Part shown: positions 7,491-15,785 of the stretch, in pieces
Numbering within the stretch: the stretch's first letter is position 1
Layout: the number at the start of each line of letters is the position of its first letter
Assembly: GCA_905211675.1 (NCBI GenBank)
Contig: CAJMBP010000009.1
Span: 1-32,219 of the forward strand
Length of the DNA stretch: 32,219 nucleotides
Direction: 5' to 3'
DNA from: an uncultured Oscillospiraceae bacterium
GTDB lineage: Bacteria; Bacillota; Clostridia; Oscillospirales; Acutalibacteraceae
The notes under the pieces: model-generated
The model's database searches: none
The model's input: the letters and a program-made list of their open reading frames with translations, nothing else
Told to the model about the DNA's origin: nothing
Made by a program: the position numbers and the translations under genes

Positions 7491-10400
7491 ATGCCTAAAA
7501 GAACAGACATTAAGAAAGTGTTAATTATAGGTTCGGGCCCCATAGTTATCGGTCAGGCGGCCGAGTTTGACTATGCGGGTACACAGGCTTGTTTAGCACT
7601 TAAAGAAGAGGGATACGAGGTCATTCTTTGTAACTCTAATCCTGCTACAATTATGACCGATACTTCTATTGCCGATAAGGTTTATATGGAGCCGCTCACA
7701 CTTGAATATATGGCAAAAATTCTACGCTACGAGCGCCCCGACGCCATAGTACCCGGAATAGGCGGACAGACAGGTCTTAACCTTGCCATGCAGCTTGAAA
7801 AAAAGGGCGTTCTTAAAGAATGCGGCGTTGAACTTTTAGGCACTTCAAGTGAAAGCATTGAACGCGCCGAGGACCGCGAGCTGTTTAAGGAAATGTGTGA
7901 ATCAATAGGTGAGCCCGTTATTCCGTCTGAAATTACTTACAGCATTGAAGAGGCAAAGGCGGCAGCACAAAAAATAGGATACCCCGTGGTGTTGCGCCCA
8001 GCTTTTACTTTGGGCGGAACAGGCGGCGGATTTGCTTATAATGAGGAACAGCTTGTTGAAATAGGACTTAACGCATTTAAGCTTTCGCCTGTGCATCAGG
8101 TGCTTATTGAAAAAAGCGTAAGAGGTTACAAAGAAATAGAATTTGAGGTTATGCGTGACTCAAATGATAATGCAATAACCATCTGCGGAATGGAAAACAT
8201 CGATCCCGTAGGTGTTCATACAGGCGACTCGGCGGTTGTGGCGCCTATATTGTCGTTAAATGAGCATGACCTGAAAATGCTTAATGAAAGCGCAATAAAA
8301 ATTATACGCGAGCTTAAAATTGAGGGTGGCTGTAATGTTCAGTTTGCACTTAATCCTTACAGCAGCGAATATTATCTTATAGAAGTTAACCCCCGCGTTT
8401 CACGCTCGTCTGCTTTAGCGTCAAAGGCAAGCGGATATCCAATTGCAAGGGTAACTGCAAAAATTGCTCTCGGTATGGCGCTTGAAGATATTCCTGTAGC
8501 GGGCGGAACAGCGGCTATCGAGCCTTCGCTCGACTATATTGTTGCAAAATTTCCGCGTTTTCCGTTTGATAAATTTGCCGATGCACCCAATACACTCGGC
8601 ACTCAAATGAAGGCAACCGGTGAGGTTATGGGAATAGGCTCGTCGCTTGAAGAATGCCTGCTTAAATCGGTTCGTTCGCTTGAAATCGGGGTATGCCATT
8701 TTCATATTGCGAAGTTTGACAATATGAGCAACGATGCAATTTTAGAGTATTTAAGCACATTCCAAGATGACAACATTTACGCCGTGTTTGAGCTTTTGCG
8801 CCGCGGTGTGTCGGTTGAAGCACTTCATTCCGTAACAAAAATTACGCCGCTGTTTTTGGAATCTTTTAAGGGTATAGTTGAAATGGAAGATTTAATCAAA
8901 AATAACATCGGCAATACAAAAACACTCTATGCCGCCAAGCTCATGGGATTTTCCGACGAATATATTTCAAAGGTTTGGAATATGCCTGAAACCGATGTGT
9001 ATAAAATTCGAAAAGAAAACGGAATCACACCCGTTTTCAGAATGGTTGACACACTTCACACAGGCAAATATATCCCATATCTCTATTCATCATACCGAGG
9101 TAAAAATGAATCGCGTCTTACAGATAAGCGTAAAATTATAGTTTTAGGCGCAGGACCCATTCGTATAGGGCAGGGTGTTGAATTTGACTATTCAACCGTT
9201 CACGCCGTTCAAACAATTAAGCGAAACGGTTATGAGGCAATTATAATAAACAACAACCCCGAAACCGTTTCAACCGATTATACAACCTCCGATAAGCTTT
9301 ATTTTGAACCGCTTACCCCCGAAGATGTAATGGCAATAATAGATTTCGAGCAACCCGAGGGGGTTATTGCGTCGCTCGGCGGACAGACCGCCATAAACCT
9401 TGCACAGCCGCTTATGGATCGCGGTGTCAATATAATAGGCACAGACTGCGCCGCTATTGAACGCGCAGAAAACCGTGACAGCTTTGAAAAGATTTTGGGG
9501 CAGCTTAATATTCCGCAACCCAAGGGTAAGGCTGTAACAAAAATCGAAGACGGTGTAGCCGCCGCCGAAAAGATAGGTTATCCCGTGCTTGTTCGCCCCA
9601 GCTTTGTTTTGGGCGGCCGTGCAATGCAGATTGTAGCCGATGAGCAGCAGCTTCGCCATTATCTTAAAACCGCGGTTGAAATAGATGCCGACAAGCCCGT
9701 GCTTGTTGACAAATACATCAGCGGCAAAGAGGTTGAGGTTGACGCTATTTGCGACGGTATTGATGTATTTGTGCCCGGTATAATGGAGCTTGTTGAGCGC
9801 ACCGGTATTCATTCGGGCGACTCTATAAGCGTTTATCCCACATTCAGTATTTCAGACAAGGTTCGCGGAACCATTTTACAGTACACTAAAAAGTTAGGCC
9901 TGGGCATAGGAATTGTCGGACTGTTTAATATTCAGTTTATTGTCGATAAAAACGATGAGGTTTATATAATTGAGGTAAATCCCCGTTCTTCAAGAACCGT
10001 TCCGTTCCTTTCAAAGTCAACCGGTTACAGTCTTGCAGATATTGCCACCGAGGTGATTTTGGGCAAATCACTTAAAGAGCAGGGAATATTTGCTCTTTAT
10101 CCTGAAGAAAAGAACCGCTATTATGTAAAGGTTCCCGTGTTCTCTTTTAACAAGATTAAGGGGCTTGACGCTTATCTTTCACCCGAAATGAAATCAACGG
10201 GTGAGGCCATCGGTTATGACGATAAGCTCAACCGTGCGCTTTATAAGGCGCTTCAGGCTTCGGGTACACATTTACAAAATTACGGAACTGTCTTTGTTAC
10301 TGTTTCCGATGAAGACAAGCTTGAGGCTTTGCCGCTTATTCGCCGTTTTTACAATCTCGGATTTAATATTCAGGCAACCGCAGGTACCGCTGAATTTCTT

Positions 10401-10664
10401 AAAAACAACGGTATTCGTACACATGTTCTACAAAAAATCAGCGATAACCCCGACGAGATTCCCGATGCAATCAGGCAGGGACACATTGCGTATTTAATAA
10501 ACACGCGTGACATAGGCGCATCGGTTCAGGCGAGCGACGGCAGAAAAATTCGCAGACTTGCTACCGAAAACAATGTCACAATGTTTACCTCCCTTGACAC
10601 AGTAAGGGTGCTTCTTGATGTTTTAGAGGAAACCACACTAACCATATCAACTATTGACACTTAA
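7491..10664 (+). CDS. carB: Carbamoyl-phosphate synthase large subunit
   Basis: Makes carbamoyl phosphate from bicarbonate, ammonia and two ATP; ammonia normally comes from the CarA glutaminase through a tunnel. At 1057 residues it is full length. Two homologous halves are visible: IIGSGPIVIGQ near residue 11 and VLGAGPIRIGQ near residue 548, each starting a pre-ATP-grasp/ATP-grasp unit with glycine-rich loops (GGTGGGFAYN; VLGGRAMQIV) and EVNPR(V/S)SR motifs. Residues from about 935 form the regulatory MGS-like domain (ATAGTAEFLKNNGI). The ribosome site is TTGGAGGAAA. carA is not next to it and not in the window, unusual for a pyr operon. CarB can use free ammonia, but a carA elsewhere is the simpler expectation. 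Confidence 0.96.
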   Translation: MPKRTDIKKVLIIGSGPIVIGQAAEFDYAGTQACLALKEEGYEVILCNSNPATIMTDTSIADKVYMEPLTLEYMAKILRYERPDAIVPGIGGQTGLNLAMQLEKKGVLKECGVELLGTSSESIERAEDRELFKEMCESIGEPVIPSEITYSIEEAKAAAQKIGYPVVLRPAFTLGGTGGGFAYNEEQLVEIGLNAFKLSPVHQVLIEKSVRGYKEIEFEVMRDSNDNAITICGMENIDPVGVHTGDSAVVAPILSLNEHDLKMLNESAIKIIRELKIEGGCNVQFALNPYSSEYYLIEVNPRVSRSSALASKASGYPIARVTAKIALGMALEDIPVAGGTAAIEPSLDYIVAKFPRFPFDKFADAPNTLGTQMKATGEVMGIGSSLEECLLKSVRSLEIGVCHFHIAKFDNMSNDAILEYLSTFQDDNIYAVFELLRRGVSVEALHSVTKITPLFLESFKGIVEMEDLIKNNIGNTKTLYAAKLMGFSDEYISKVWNMPETDVYKIRKENGITPVFRMVDTLHTGKYIPYLYSSYRGKNESRLTDKRKIIVLGAGPIRIGQGVEFDYSTVHAVQTIKRNGYEAIIINNNPETVSTDYTTSDKLYFEPLTPEDVMAIIDFEQPEGVIASLGGQTAINLAQPLMDRGVNIIGTDCAAIERAENRDSFEKILGQLNIPQPKGKAVTKIEDGVAAAEKIGYPVLVRPSFVLGGRAMQIVADEQQLRHYLKTAVEIDADKPVLVDKYISGKEVEVDAICDGIDVFVPGIMELVERTGIHSGDSISVYPTFSISDKVRGTILQYTKKLGLGIGIVGLFNIQFIVDKNDEVYIIEVNPRSSRTVPFLSKSTGYSLADIATEVILGKSLKEQGIFALYPEEKNRYYVKVPVFSFNKIKGLDAYLSPEMKSTGEAIGYDDKLNRALYKALQASGTHLQNYGTVFVTVSDEDKLEALPLIRRFYNLGFNIQATAGTAEFLKNNGIRTHVLQKISDNPDEIPDAIRQGHIAYLINTRDIGASVQASDGRKIRRLATENNVTMFTSLDTVRVLLDVLEETTLTISTIDT

Positions 10665-10676
10665 AGGATACAAAAA

Positions 10677-11411
10677 ATGAAACAAGGTATTTTTAAAATA
10701 TCAAAAAACGAAAAGCTTACTGACAATATTTATAAAATGGTGCTTGAGGGAGATACCTCAGACATTACCGCCTGCGGACAGTTTATTAACATTAAACTTG
10801 ACGGATTTTATTTGCGCCGACCTATATCGGTTTGTGATTGCGACGAAAATTCGGTTACTGTCATTTACAAGGTTGTAGGCAACGGAACAGAACTGATGTC
10901 AAATTTATCTGCCCGTGACAAATTAGATGTGCTAACAGGGCTCGGTAACGGATATGATTTATCTCTTGCGGGCGACGATCCGTTGTTGCTTGGCGGCGGC
11001 GTAGGTGTTCCGCCGCTGTATATGCTTGCAAAAAAACTTATTAAACAGTGTAAGACAGTGTCGGTTGTTCTTGGGTTTAATACCAAAAGTGAAGTGTTTT
11101 ATGAAAATGAATTTAAAGCTTTGGGCTGTAAAGTGTCGGTAACTACCGTTGACGGCAGTTACGGTATTAAAGGTTTTGTCACCGACGCATACCCCGAAAA
11201 TTATTCGTATTTTTATACCTGCGGACCTGAACCCATGTTAAAAGCAATCTACAAAACATCCGTCACAAGCGGTCAAATGAGCTTTGAGGAGCGTATGGGT
11301 TGCGGCTTTGGTGCTTGTATGGGCTGCAGCTGTAAAACAATTACGGGTTATAAGCGAATTTGTAAAGACGGCCCCGTTATGAAAAAGGAGGAAATTTTGT
11401 GGGAAGATTAA
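10677..11411 (+). CDS. pyrK: Dihydroorotate dehydrogenase electron-transfer subunit
   Basis: FAD and [2Fe-2S] subunit that passes electrons from the PyrD flavin to NAD+ in the PyrD2K2 complex. The 244-residue sequence has the ferredoxin-reductase layout: flavin-binding LRRPISVCD (about residues 47-55), a nucleotide-binding GGGVGVPPLYML stretch, CGPEPML near residue 182, and a C-terminal cluster motif C209-x4-C214-x2-C217 with C229. This matches the C-x4-C-x2-C...C pattern of characterised PyrK. It starts 12 nt after carB and its end overlaps pyrD by 13 nt, so translational coupling of the two complex subunits is likely. No truncation is seen. Confidence 0.95.
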   Translation: MKQGIFKISKNEKLTDNIYKMVLEGDTSDITACGQFINIKLDGFYLRRPISVCDCDENSVTVIYKVVGNGTELMSNLSARDKLDVLTGLGNGYDLSLAGDDPLLLGGGVGVPPLYMLAKKLIKQCKTVSVVLGFNTKSEVFYENEFKALGCKVSVTTVDGSYGIKGFVTDAYPENYSYFYTCGPEPMLKAIYKTSVTSGQMSFEERMGCGFGACMGCSCKTITGYKRICKDGPVMKKEEILWED

Positions 11412-12310
11412 CTGTAAACCTTTGCGGTATTGAAATTGATAACCCCATAATTCCTGCTTCGGGTACATTCGGTTTCGGATATGAGTTTGCAGAAATTTAT
11501 GATATAAACTGTCTGGGCACCTTTTCATTTAAGGGCACTACAAGGAAGGCGCGTTTCGGTAATCCTACACCCCGTATTGCAGAATGCACCGCGGGTATGA
11601 TAAACGCTGTCGGACTTCAAAACCCGGGTGTTCAAAGGGTAATAAGCGAAGAATTACCACGGCTTAAAAAATGTTTTGATAAAAAGGTTATGGCAAATAT
11701 AAGCGGTTTTTCGATTGAAGATTATGCCTACACCTGCGAATTGCTTGATAAAGAAAATCAGGTGGGCTGGCTTGAGGTAAATGTCAGCTGTCCAAATGTT
11801 CACGGCGGCGGTATGAGCTTTGGTACACAACCCGAATCTGCGGCAGAGGTTGTAAAAGCAGTTAAGGCTGTTACAACCAAACCCGTTATTGTAAAGCTTT
11901 CGCCTAATGTTACCGACATTGTGTCTATAGCAAAGGCGTGCGAAGCGGCAGGTGCCGACGGAATAAGCCTTATAAATACAATGCTCGGTATGAGAATTGA
12001 CCTCAAAACACGAAAGCCTGTAATCGCAAATAAAATGGGCGGTTTTTCGGGTCCTGCGATTTTTCCTGTGGCAGTAAGAATGGTATATCAGGTGGCGCAG
12101 TCGGTAAAAATTCCCGTAATAGGAATGGGCGGCGTTTCAAGCGCCGAAGATGTTATTGAAATGATGCTGGCAGGCGCTACCGCCGTAGAAATAGGCGCCG
12201 CTAATCTTATAAATCCATATACCTGCCGCGATATAATAAACGACCTACCGCAAGTTATGGATAAATACGGTATAGAAAATTTAACAGATATTATAGGAGG
12301 AGTAGAATAA
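11399..12310 (+). CDS. pyrD: Dihydroorotate dehydrogenase, class 1B catalytic subunit
   Basis: FMN enzyme oxidising dihydroorotate to orotate, paired with PyrK and NAD+. The 303-residue protein shows NPIIPASGTFGFG at the N-terminus, LEVNVSCPNVHGG with C131 as the active-site base (cysteine is diagnostic for class 1), VKLSPNV, and GMGGVSSAEDVIEM for FMN phosphate binding. The start is GTG 11399, inside pyrK, with AAAGGAGGAAA seven to eight bases upstream. Its stop TAA shares a base with the pyrF ATG (TAATG). The adjacent pyrK and the Cys base support class 1B rather than 1A. Confidence 0.95.
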   Translation: MGRLTVNLCGIEIDNPIIPASGTFGFGYEFAEIYDINCLGTFSFKGTTRKARFGNPTPRIAECTAGMINAVGLQNPGVQRVISEELPRLKKCFDKKVMANISGFSIEDYAYTCELLDKENQVGWLEVNVSCPNVHGGGMSFGTQPESAAEVVKAVKAVTTKPVIVKLSPNVTDIVSIAKACEAAGADGISLINTMLGMRIDLKTRKPVIANKMGGFSGPAIFPVAVRMVYQVAQSVKIPVIGMGGVSSAEDVIEMMLAGATAVEIGAANLINPYTCRDIINDLPQVMDKYGIENLTDIIGGVE

Positions 12311-13008
12311 TGGGTAAGGATGTTATTATTGCCTGCGATTTTCCGAGTGCGGAAAAAACTTTTGAATTTCTTGATAAGTTTACGGATAAAAAGCCTTTTG
12401 TAAAAATCGGTATGGAGCTTTTTTATGCGGAAGGTCCGTCAATTGTAAAAGAAATTAAAAAACGCGGTCACAAAATCTTTTTAGATTTAAAGCTTCACGA
12501 TATACCTAACACGGTTAAAAAGGCTATGTCTGTCCTGTCAAGCCTTGATGTAGATATATGTAATCTGCATGCGGGCGGCACTGTTGCTATGATGCAAGCG
12601 GCGGTCGAGGGACTTACCCGTGAAGACGGAACACGCCCGTTGCTTATTGCCGTAACCCAGCTTACTTCTACCGATCAACAGAGTATGGAAAACGACCTTT
12701 TAATCAAGGAACCGATTGACAGGGTTGTTATGCACTATGCCGCAAATGCTAAAAAAGCAGGGCTTGACGGCGTTGTGTGTTCACCTCTTGAAGCCGGAAA
12801 GGTGCACGAAATTTGCGGTGCAGACTTTTTGACTGTTACCCCCGGCGTTCGTTTTGCCGACGGTGATGTGGGTGATCAAAAGCGTGTTATGACGCCTAAG
12901 CAGGCAAAAGCGATAGGTTCCGATTACATTGTTGTCGGCAGACCGATTACTGCGGCGGCAGATCCTGTCGCGGCATACGAGCGTTGCGTTGATGAATTTG
13001 TAGGTTAA
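12310..13008 (+). CDS. pyrF: Orotidine 5'-phosphate decarboxylase
   Basis: Decarboxylates OMP to UMP, the last de novo step. The 232 residues fold as a short TIM barrel: DVIIACDFPS at the start, FLDLKLHDIPNTV holding the catalytic D59-x-K61...D64 array, NLHAGG, VTPGVR and VGRPITAA for phosphate binding. This is the group 1 (bacterial) arrangement. ATG 12310 overlaps the pyrD stop by one base, and GGAGGAG immediately upstream lies inside the pyrD end. Nothing odd is seen. Confidence 0.95.
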   Translation: MGKDVIIACDFPSAEKTFEFLDKFTDKKPFVKIGMELFYAEGPSIVKEIKKRGHKIFLDLKLHDIPNTVKKAMSVLSSLDVDICNLHAGGTVAMMQAAVEGLTREDGTRPLLIAVTQLTSTDQQSMENDLLIKEPIDRVVMHYAANAKKAGLDGVVCSPLEAGKVHEICGADFLTVTPGVRFADGDVGDQKRVMTPKQAKAIGSDYIVVGRPITAAADPVAAYERCVDEFVG

Positions 13009-13019
13009 GGAGAATAAAA

Positions 13020-13673
13020 ATGGAAGGTTACAAAAGAGAGTTTATAAAGTTTTTAGAAAGCGCCGGTGTTTTAAAATTCGGCGATTTTACCGCAAAAAGC
13101 GGAAGAAAAATTCCTTACTTTATAAATGCGGGCGATATTAAAACAGGCGACCAGATTTCAAGGCTCGGTGAATTTTATGCAAAGGCCTATTTAGAAAAAA
13201 TCGGCAATAAGCGTACCGTTCTTTACGGACCCGCGTATAAAGGCATTCCTATTGCCGTTTCTGTTGCATGCGCGCTTTCAAAATCAGGTCTCGATGTTCC
13301 GTTCTTTTTTAACCGTAAGGAAGAAAAGGATCACGGCGAAGGCGGCGTTTTTGTGGGCTATAAGCCGCAGGAAAACGAAGAAATTGTTATTGTTGAAGAT
13401 GTTATAACAGCCGGAACCGCAATTCGCGAGAGTATGTCTATTCTGTCAAAATTAAACGGTGTAAAGGTTAGCGCCGTGTTTGTTATGGTTGACCGTAAAG
13501 AAAAGGGTATTACCGAAAAATCGGCAATGACCGAAGTCAGCGAAGAGTACGGTTTTCCTGTATATTCCGTTGTTGATGTTTATGATATTATCGAATATCT
13601 TGAAGAAGATGAGGCAAATTTTGAAAATGTCGAGAGAATTAAGAATTATCTTTCGGTAAACGGTGCCAAATAA
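13020..13673 (+). CDS. pyrE: Orotate phosphoribosyltransferase
   Basis: Joins orotate to PRPP to give OMP. The 217-residue protein has the type I PRTase signature IVIVEDVITAGTAIRES (about residues 122-138), with the DV-x-TAGT PRPP loop, plus FFFNRKEEKDHGEGG, the catalytic flexible loop with Lys and His. YGPAYKGIPIA carries the substrate-binding portion. ATG 13020 follows TAAGGAGAA, 11 nt after pyrF. Length is normal for bacterial PyrE. Confidence 0.95.
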   Translation: MEGYKREFIKFLESAGVLKFGDFTAKSGRKIPYFINAGDIKTGDQISRLGEFYAKAYLEKIGNKRTVLYGPAYKGIPIAVSVACALSKSGLDVPFFFNRKEEKDHGEGGVFVGYKPQENEEIVIVEDVITAGTAIRESMSILSKLNGVKVSAVFVMVDRKEKGITEKSAMTEVSEEYGFPVYSVVDVYDIIEYLEEDEANFENVERIKNYLSVNGAK

Positions 13674-13700
13674 TAAAACTCTTTTTAAAGGGAGAAAACA

Positions 13701-14624
13701 ATGAGAAGCGTTATTGATATACTTGATTTAACAACCGAAGAGCTCGAAGAACTTGTTGATACTGCTCTTGATATTATTTCAAGCCCCAAAAAGTATTCAG
13801 AAATTTGTAAAGGCAAAAAGTTAGCAACCTTGTTTTTTGAGCCTTCTACACGAACAAGACTCAGTTTCGAGGCCGCTATGTATGAGCTGGGCGGTAATGT
13901 GCTCGGTTTTTCGGCATCGAACAATTCTTCTGCCGCCAAGGGCGAAAGCGTTGCCGACACCGCAAAAACAGTAAGCTGTTATGCAGATATTATTGCTATG
14001 CGACATCCGAAAGAGGGTGCCGCTTTGGTTGCCGCAAATAACGCGAGCGTGCCTGTGATAAATGCGGGTGACGGTGGTCATTGCCACCCTACTCAAACGC
14101 TTGCCGATTTGCTGACAATAAGGCGTGAAAAGGGCAGATTAGATAATTTAACCGTTGGTTTGTGCGGCGACTTAAAATTCGGCAGAACCGTACATTCTTT
14201 AATTAACGCTTTAAGCAGATATTCGGGCATTGATTTTATACTTATTTCACCCGAAGAATTAAAGCTTCCGAGTTATGTTAAAAAGGATGTTTTAGCAAAA
14301 AATAACATTCCTTATGAACAAACTACCGATTTAGAAGCCGCAATGCCAAAACTCGATATACTTTATATGACGCGTGTTCAGCGTGAGCGCTTCTTCAATG
14401 AAGAAGATTATCTGCGCCTTAAGGACAGTTACATACTTACTCCCGAAAAGTTAAAAAACGCAAAGTCTGATTTGTCAATTATGCATCCTCTGCCGCGCGT
14501 TAACGAAATAAGTGTTGCTATTGACGACGACCCGCGCGCATGTTATTTTAAACAGGTTCTCAACGGCAAATATATGCGTATGGCGCTTATGATAAAATTA
14601 TTGAAAGAGGCGGGCAGAATATGA
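13701..14624 (+). CDS. pyrB: Aspartate carbamoyltransferase catalytic subunit
   Basis: Condenses carbamoyl phosphate with aspartate. It is 307 residues with the family landmarks in order: FEPSTRTRLSFE (carbamoyl-phosphate binding, about residues 48-59), the 80s loop AAKGESVADT, HCHPTQTLADLL, DLKFGRTVHSL, MTRVQRERF and MHPLPRVNEI. ATG 13701 follows AAAGGGAG. The stop overlaps the next start (ATGA), coupling it to pyrI. With a regulatory subunit present, a CTP/ATP-controlled E. coli-like holoenzyme is expected (inference). Confidence 0.96.
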   Translation: MRSVIDILDLTTEELEELVDTALDIISSPKKYSEICKGKKLATLFFEPSTRTRLSFEAAMYELGGNVLGFSASNNSSAAKGESVADTAKTVSCYADIIAMRHPKEGAALVAANNASVPVINAGDGGHCHPTQTLADLLTIRREKGRLDNLTVGLCGDLKFGRTVHSLINALSRYSGIDFILISPEELKLPSYVKKDVLAKNNIPYEQTTDLEAAMPKLDILYMTRVQRERFFNEEDYLRLKDSYILTPEKLKNAKSDLSIMHPLPRVNEISVAIDDDPRACYFKQVLNGKYMRMALMIKLLKEAGRI

Positions 14625-15034
14625 ATATTGATTCCATTCAAAACGGCGTTGTAATCGACCATATTGCCGCGGGACAGTGCATGAGCCTTTATGAACTTTT
14701 GAATCTTGCATCTCTTGATGTTTCGGTAGCGCTTATTAAAAATGTTAACAGTAAAAAAATGGGCAAAAAAGATATAATTAAAATTGACGCCGATATTGAC
14801 CTTAACCTTGATGTAATCGGTTTTGTTGACCCCGACGCTACCGTTAATATTATAAAAAACGGAGTTCTTGTTGAAAAAAGAAGCATAGGCATGCCTGAAA
14901 CCTTAACAAATGTTATAAAATGTAAAAATCCAAGATGTATTACTTCCTGTGAACAGGAGCTTGACCATATTTTTAAACTTACCGATAAATCAAATAAGGT
15001 TTACCGTTGCATTTACTGTGAAACAAAAGCGTAA
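14621..15034 (+). CDS. pyrI: Aspartate carbamoyltransferase regulatory subunit
   Basis: Regulatory chain that binds nucleotides and joins PyrB trimers. Of 137 residues, the N-terminal domain carries GVVIDHIAAGQ, the allosteric-domain opening. The C-terminal domain has zinc ligands C101-x4-C106 and C130-x2-C133, the same spacing as the E. coli chain. It overlaps pyrB by 4 nt. It is somewhat shorter than the E. coli protein (153 residues) but retains both domains. It is last in the pyrimidine operon. Confidence 0.95.
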   Translation: MNIDSIQNGVVIDHIAAGQCMSLYELLNLASLDVSVALIKNVNSKKMGKKDIIKIDADIDLNLDVIGFVDPDATVNIIKNGVLVEKRSIGMPETLTNVIKCKNPRCITSCEQELDHIFKLTDKSNKVYRCIYCETKA

Positions 15035-15055
15035 AATTTTATATTTTTATGCTTT
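15026..15055 (+). terminator. Possible weak terminator after pyrI
   Basis: AAAGCGTAAAA (15026-15036) can pair with TTTTATGCTTT (15045-15055), with one G-T wobble and an 8-base loop. It overlaps the pyrI stop. The stem is A/T-rich and no T-run follows, so it may be leaky or not a terminator; read-through into the purine leader is possible. Confidence 0.35.
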
Positions 15056-15073
15056 GAAATTTGAGTTTTATTA

Positions 15074-15102
15074 TTGACATTTTTTCGACAAAATGATATA
15101 CT
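15074..15102 (+). promoter_or_regulatory. Sigma-A promoter of the purine operon
   Basis: TTGACA (15074-15079) and TATACT (15097-15102) with a 17-base spacer. The predicted start is near 15109, about 15 nt before the riboswitch aptamer. Confidence 0.87.
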
Positions 15103-15123
15103 GTTTGTGTACTTAAAGTACCG

Positions 15124-15203
15124 TTCTTTGTGACTGACGGAAATATTTTGTGGAGCACCACTAAGGAACAAAGACCGCATATTTCAGCCGACCGTCTGGG
15201 CAC
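15124..15203 (+). promoter_or_regulatory. ZTP riboswitch (pfl motif)
   Basis: The leader matches the pfl/ZTP consensus part by part. Outer stem TTCTTTG/CAAAG encloses GTGACTGACGG, hairpin GTGG-AGCA-CCAC, and TAAGGAACAAAG (equivalent to the GGGGAGC-type segment). After a linker comes CCGTCTGGGCA (15193-15203), equivalent to the hallmark CCGCCUGGGCA. GACGG (15136-15140) and CCGTC (15193-15197) can form the pseudoknot. Known role: binding of ZMP/ZTP, which builds up when 10-formyl-THF is scarce, turns expression on. The aptamer 3' end overlaps the following terminator stem, the classic arrangement, so ligand binding should block termination and raise purE-fhs expression (inference from family). 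Confidence 0.93.
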
Positions 15204-15244
15204 ACTTGAACTAACAGTCCAAGTGCGCCCATTTTTTATTTTTT
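15198..15244 (+). terminator. Regulated terminator of the ZTP riboswitch
   Basis: GGGCACACTTG (15198-15208) pairs with CAAGTGCGCCC (15220-15230) with a single A-C mismatch, followed by ATTTTTTATTTTTT. The 5' arm uses the conserved GGGCA of the aptamer, so aptamer and terminator folds exclude each other. Confidence 0.9.
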
Positions 15245-15258
15245 GGAGGATGATTTTT

Positions 15259-15747
15259 ATGAAAAAAGTCGGAATTATTATGGGCAGTGACAGTGACCTG
15301 CCAATAATCAAAAAGACCACCGATGTTTTAAAAACACTCGACATACCCTTTGAGGTACATATATACTCTGCACACAGAACTCCGCTTGAAGCGCGCAATT
15401 TTGCCCTTTCGGCCCGTGAAAACGGTTTTGGCGTTTTAATTGCCGCCGCAGGTATGGCGGCTCATCTTGCGGGTGCCATTGCCGCAAACACAACCTTGCC
15501 TGTTATAGGCATTCCCTGCAAGTCTGCAAGTCTTGACGGTATGGACGCTCTTCTTTCTACCGTGCAGATGCCTACGGGCATACCCGTTGCTACAGTTGCT
15601 ATAAACGGCGGCGCAAATGCGGCGCTTCTTGCCGCACAAATAATTGCGGTCGAAGATAAAGAATTAGCTTTAAAGTTAGATAAAAAGCGTGCTGATGATT
15701 CTGCCGCTGTTTTAGAAAAAGACAGCAAGGTATTAGAAAATTTATAA
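15259..15747 (+). CDS. purE: 5-(carboxyamino)imidazole ribonucleotide mutase
   Basis: Forms 4-carboxy-AIR in purine synthesis. The 162-residue protein starts KKVGIIMGSDSDLP, then SAHRTP and a GAAGMAAHLAGAIAANTTLP glycine/alanine loop; these look like the class I (N5-CAIR mutase) layout. ATG 15259 follows TTGGAGGAT. An in-frame extension back to 15130 runs through the riboswitch and is not coding. It is first gene of the ZTP-controlled operon. Class I enzymes normally work with PurK, which is not in the window; spontaneous carboxylation at high CO2 or a distant purK could serve. Assignment of class by eye is less certain than the family. Confidence 0.94.
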   Translation: MKKVGIIMGSDSDLPIIKKTTDVLKTLDIPFEVHIYSAHRTPLEARNFALSARENGFGVLIAAAGMAAHLAGAIAANTTLPVIGIPCKSASLDGMDALLSTVQMPTGIPVATVAINGGANAALLAAQIIAVEDKELALKLDKKRADDSAAVLEKDSKVLENL

Positions 15748-15785
15748 TGTAATTTTATCAGGTTTTATTCAGAAAGTAGGTATTT

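Noticed and set aside
9270..9812. 180-codon open frame on the minus strand
   Set aside because: It is antisense to the conserved carB coding region, shows no recognisable motif and reflects codon bias of carB.
15130..15258. In-frame N-terminal extension of PurE starting at 15130
   Set aside because: The stretch is the ZTP riboswitch and its terminator; PurE proteins start at the KKVGIIMGS motif, and a good ribosome site precedes ATG 15259.
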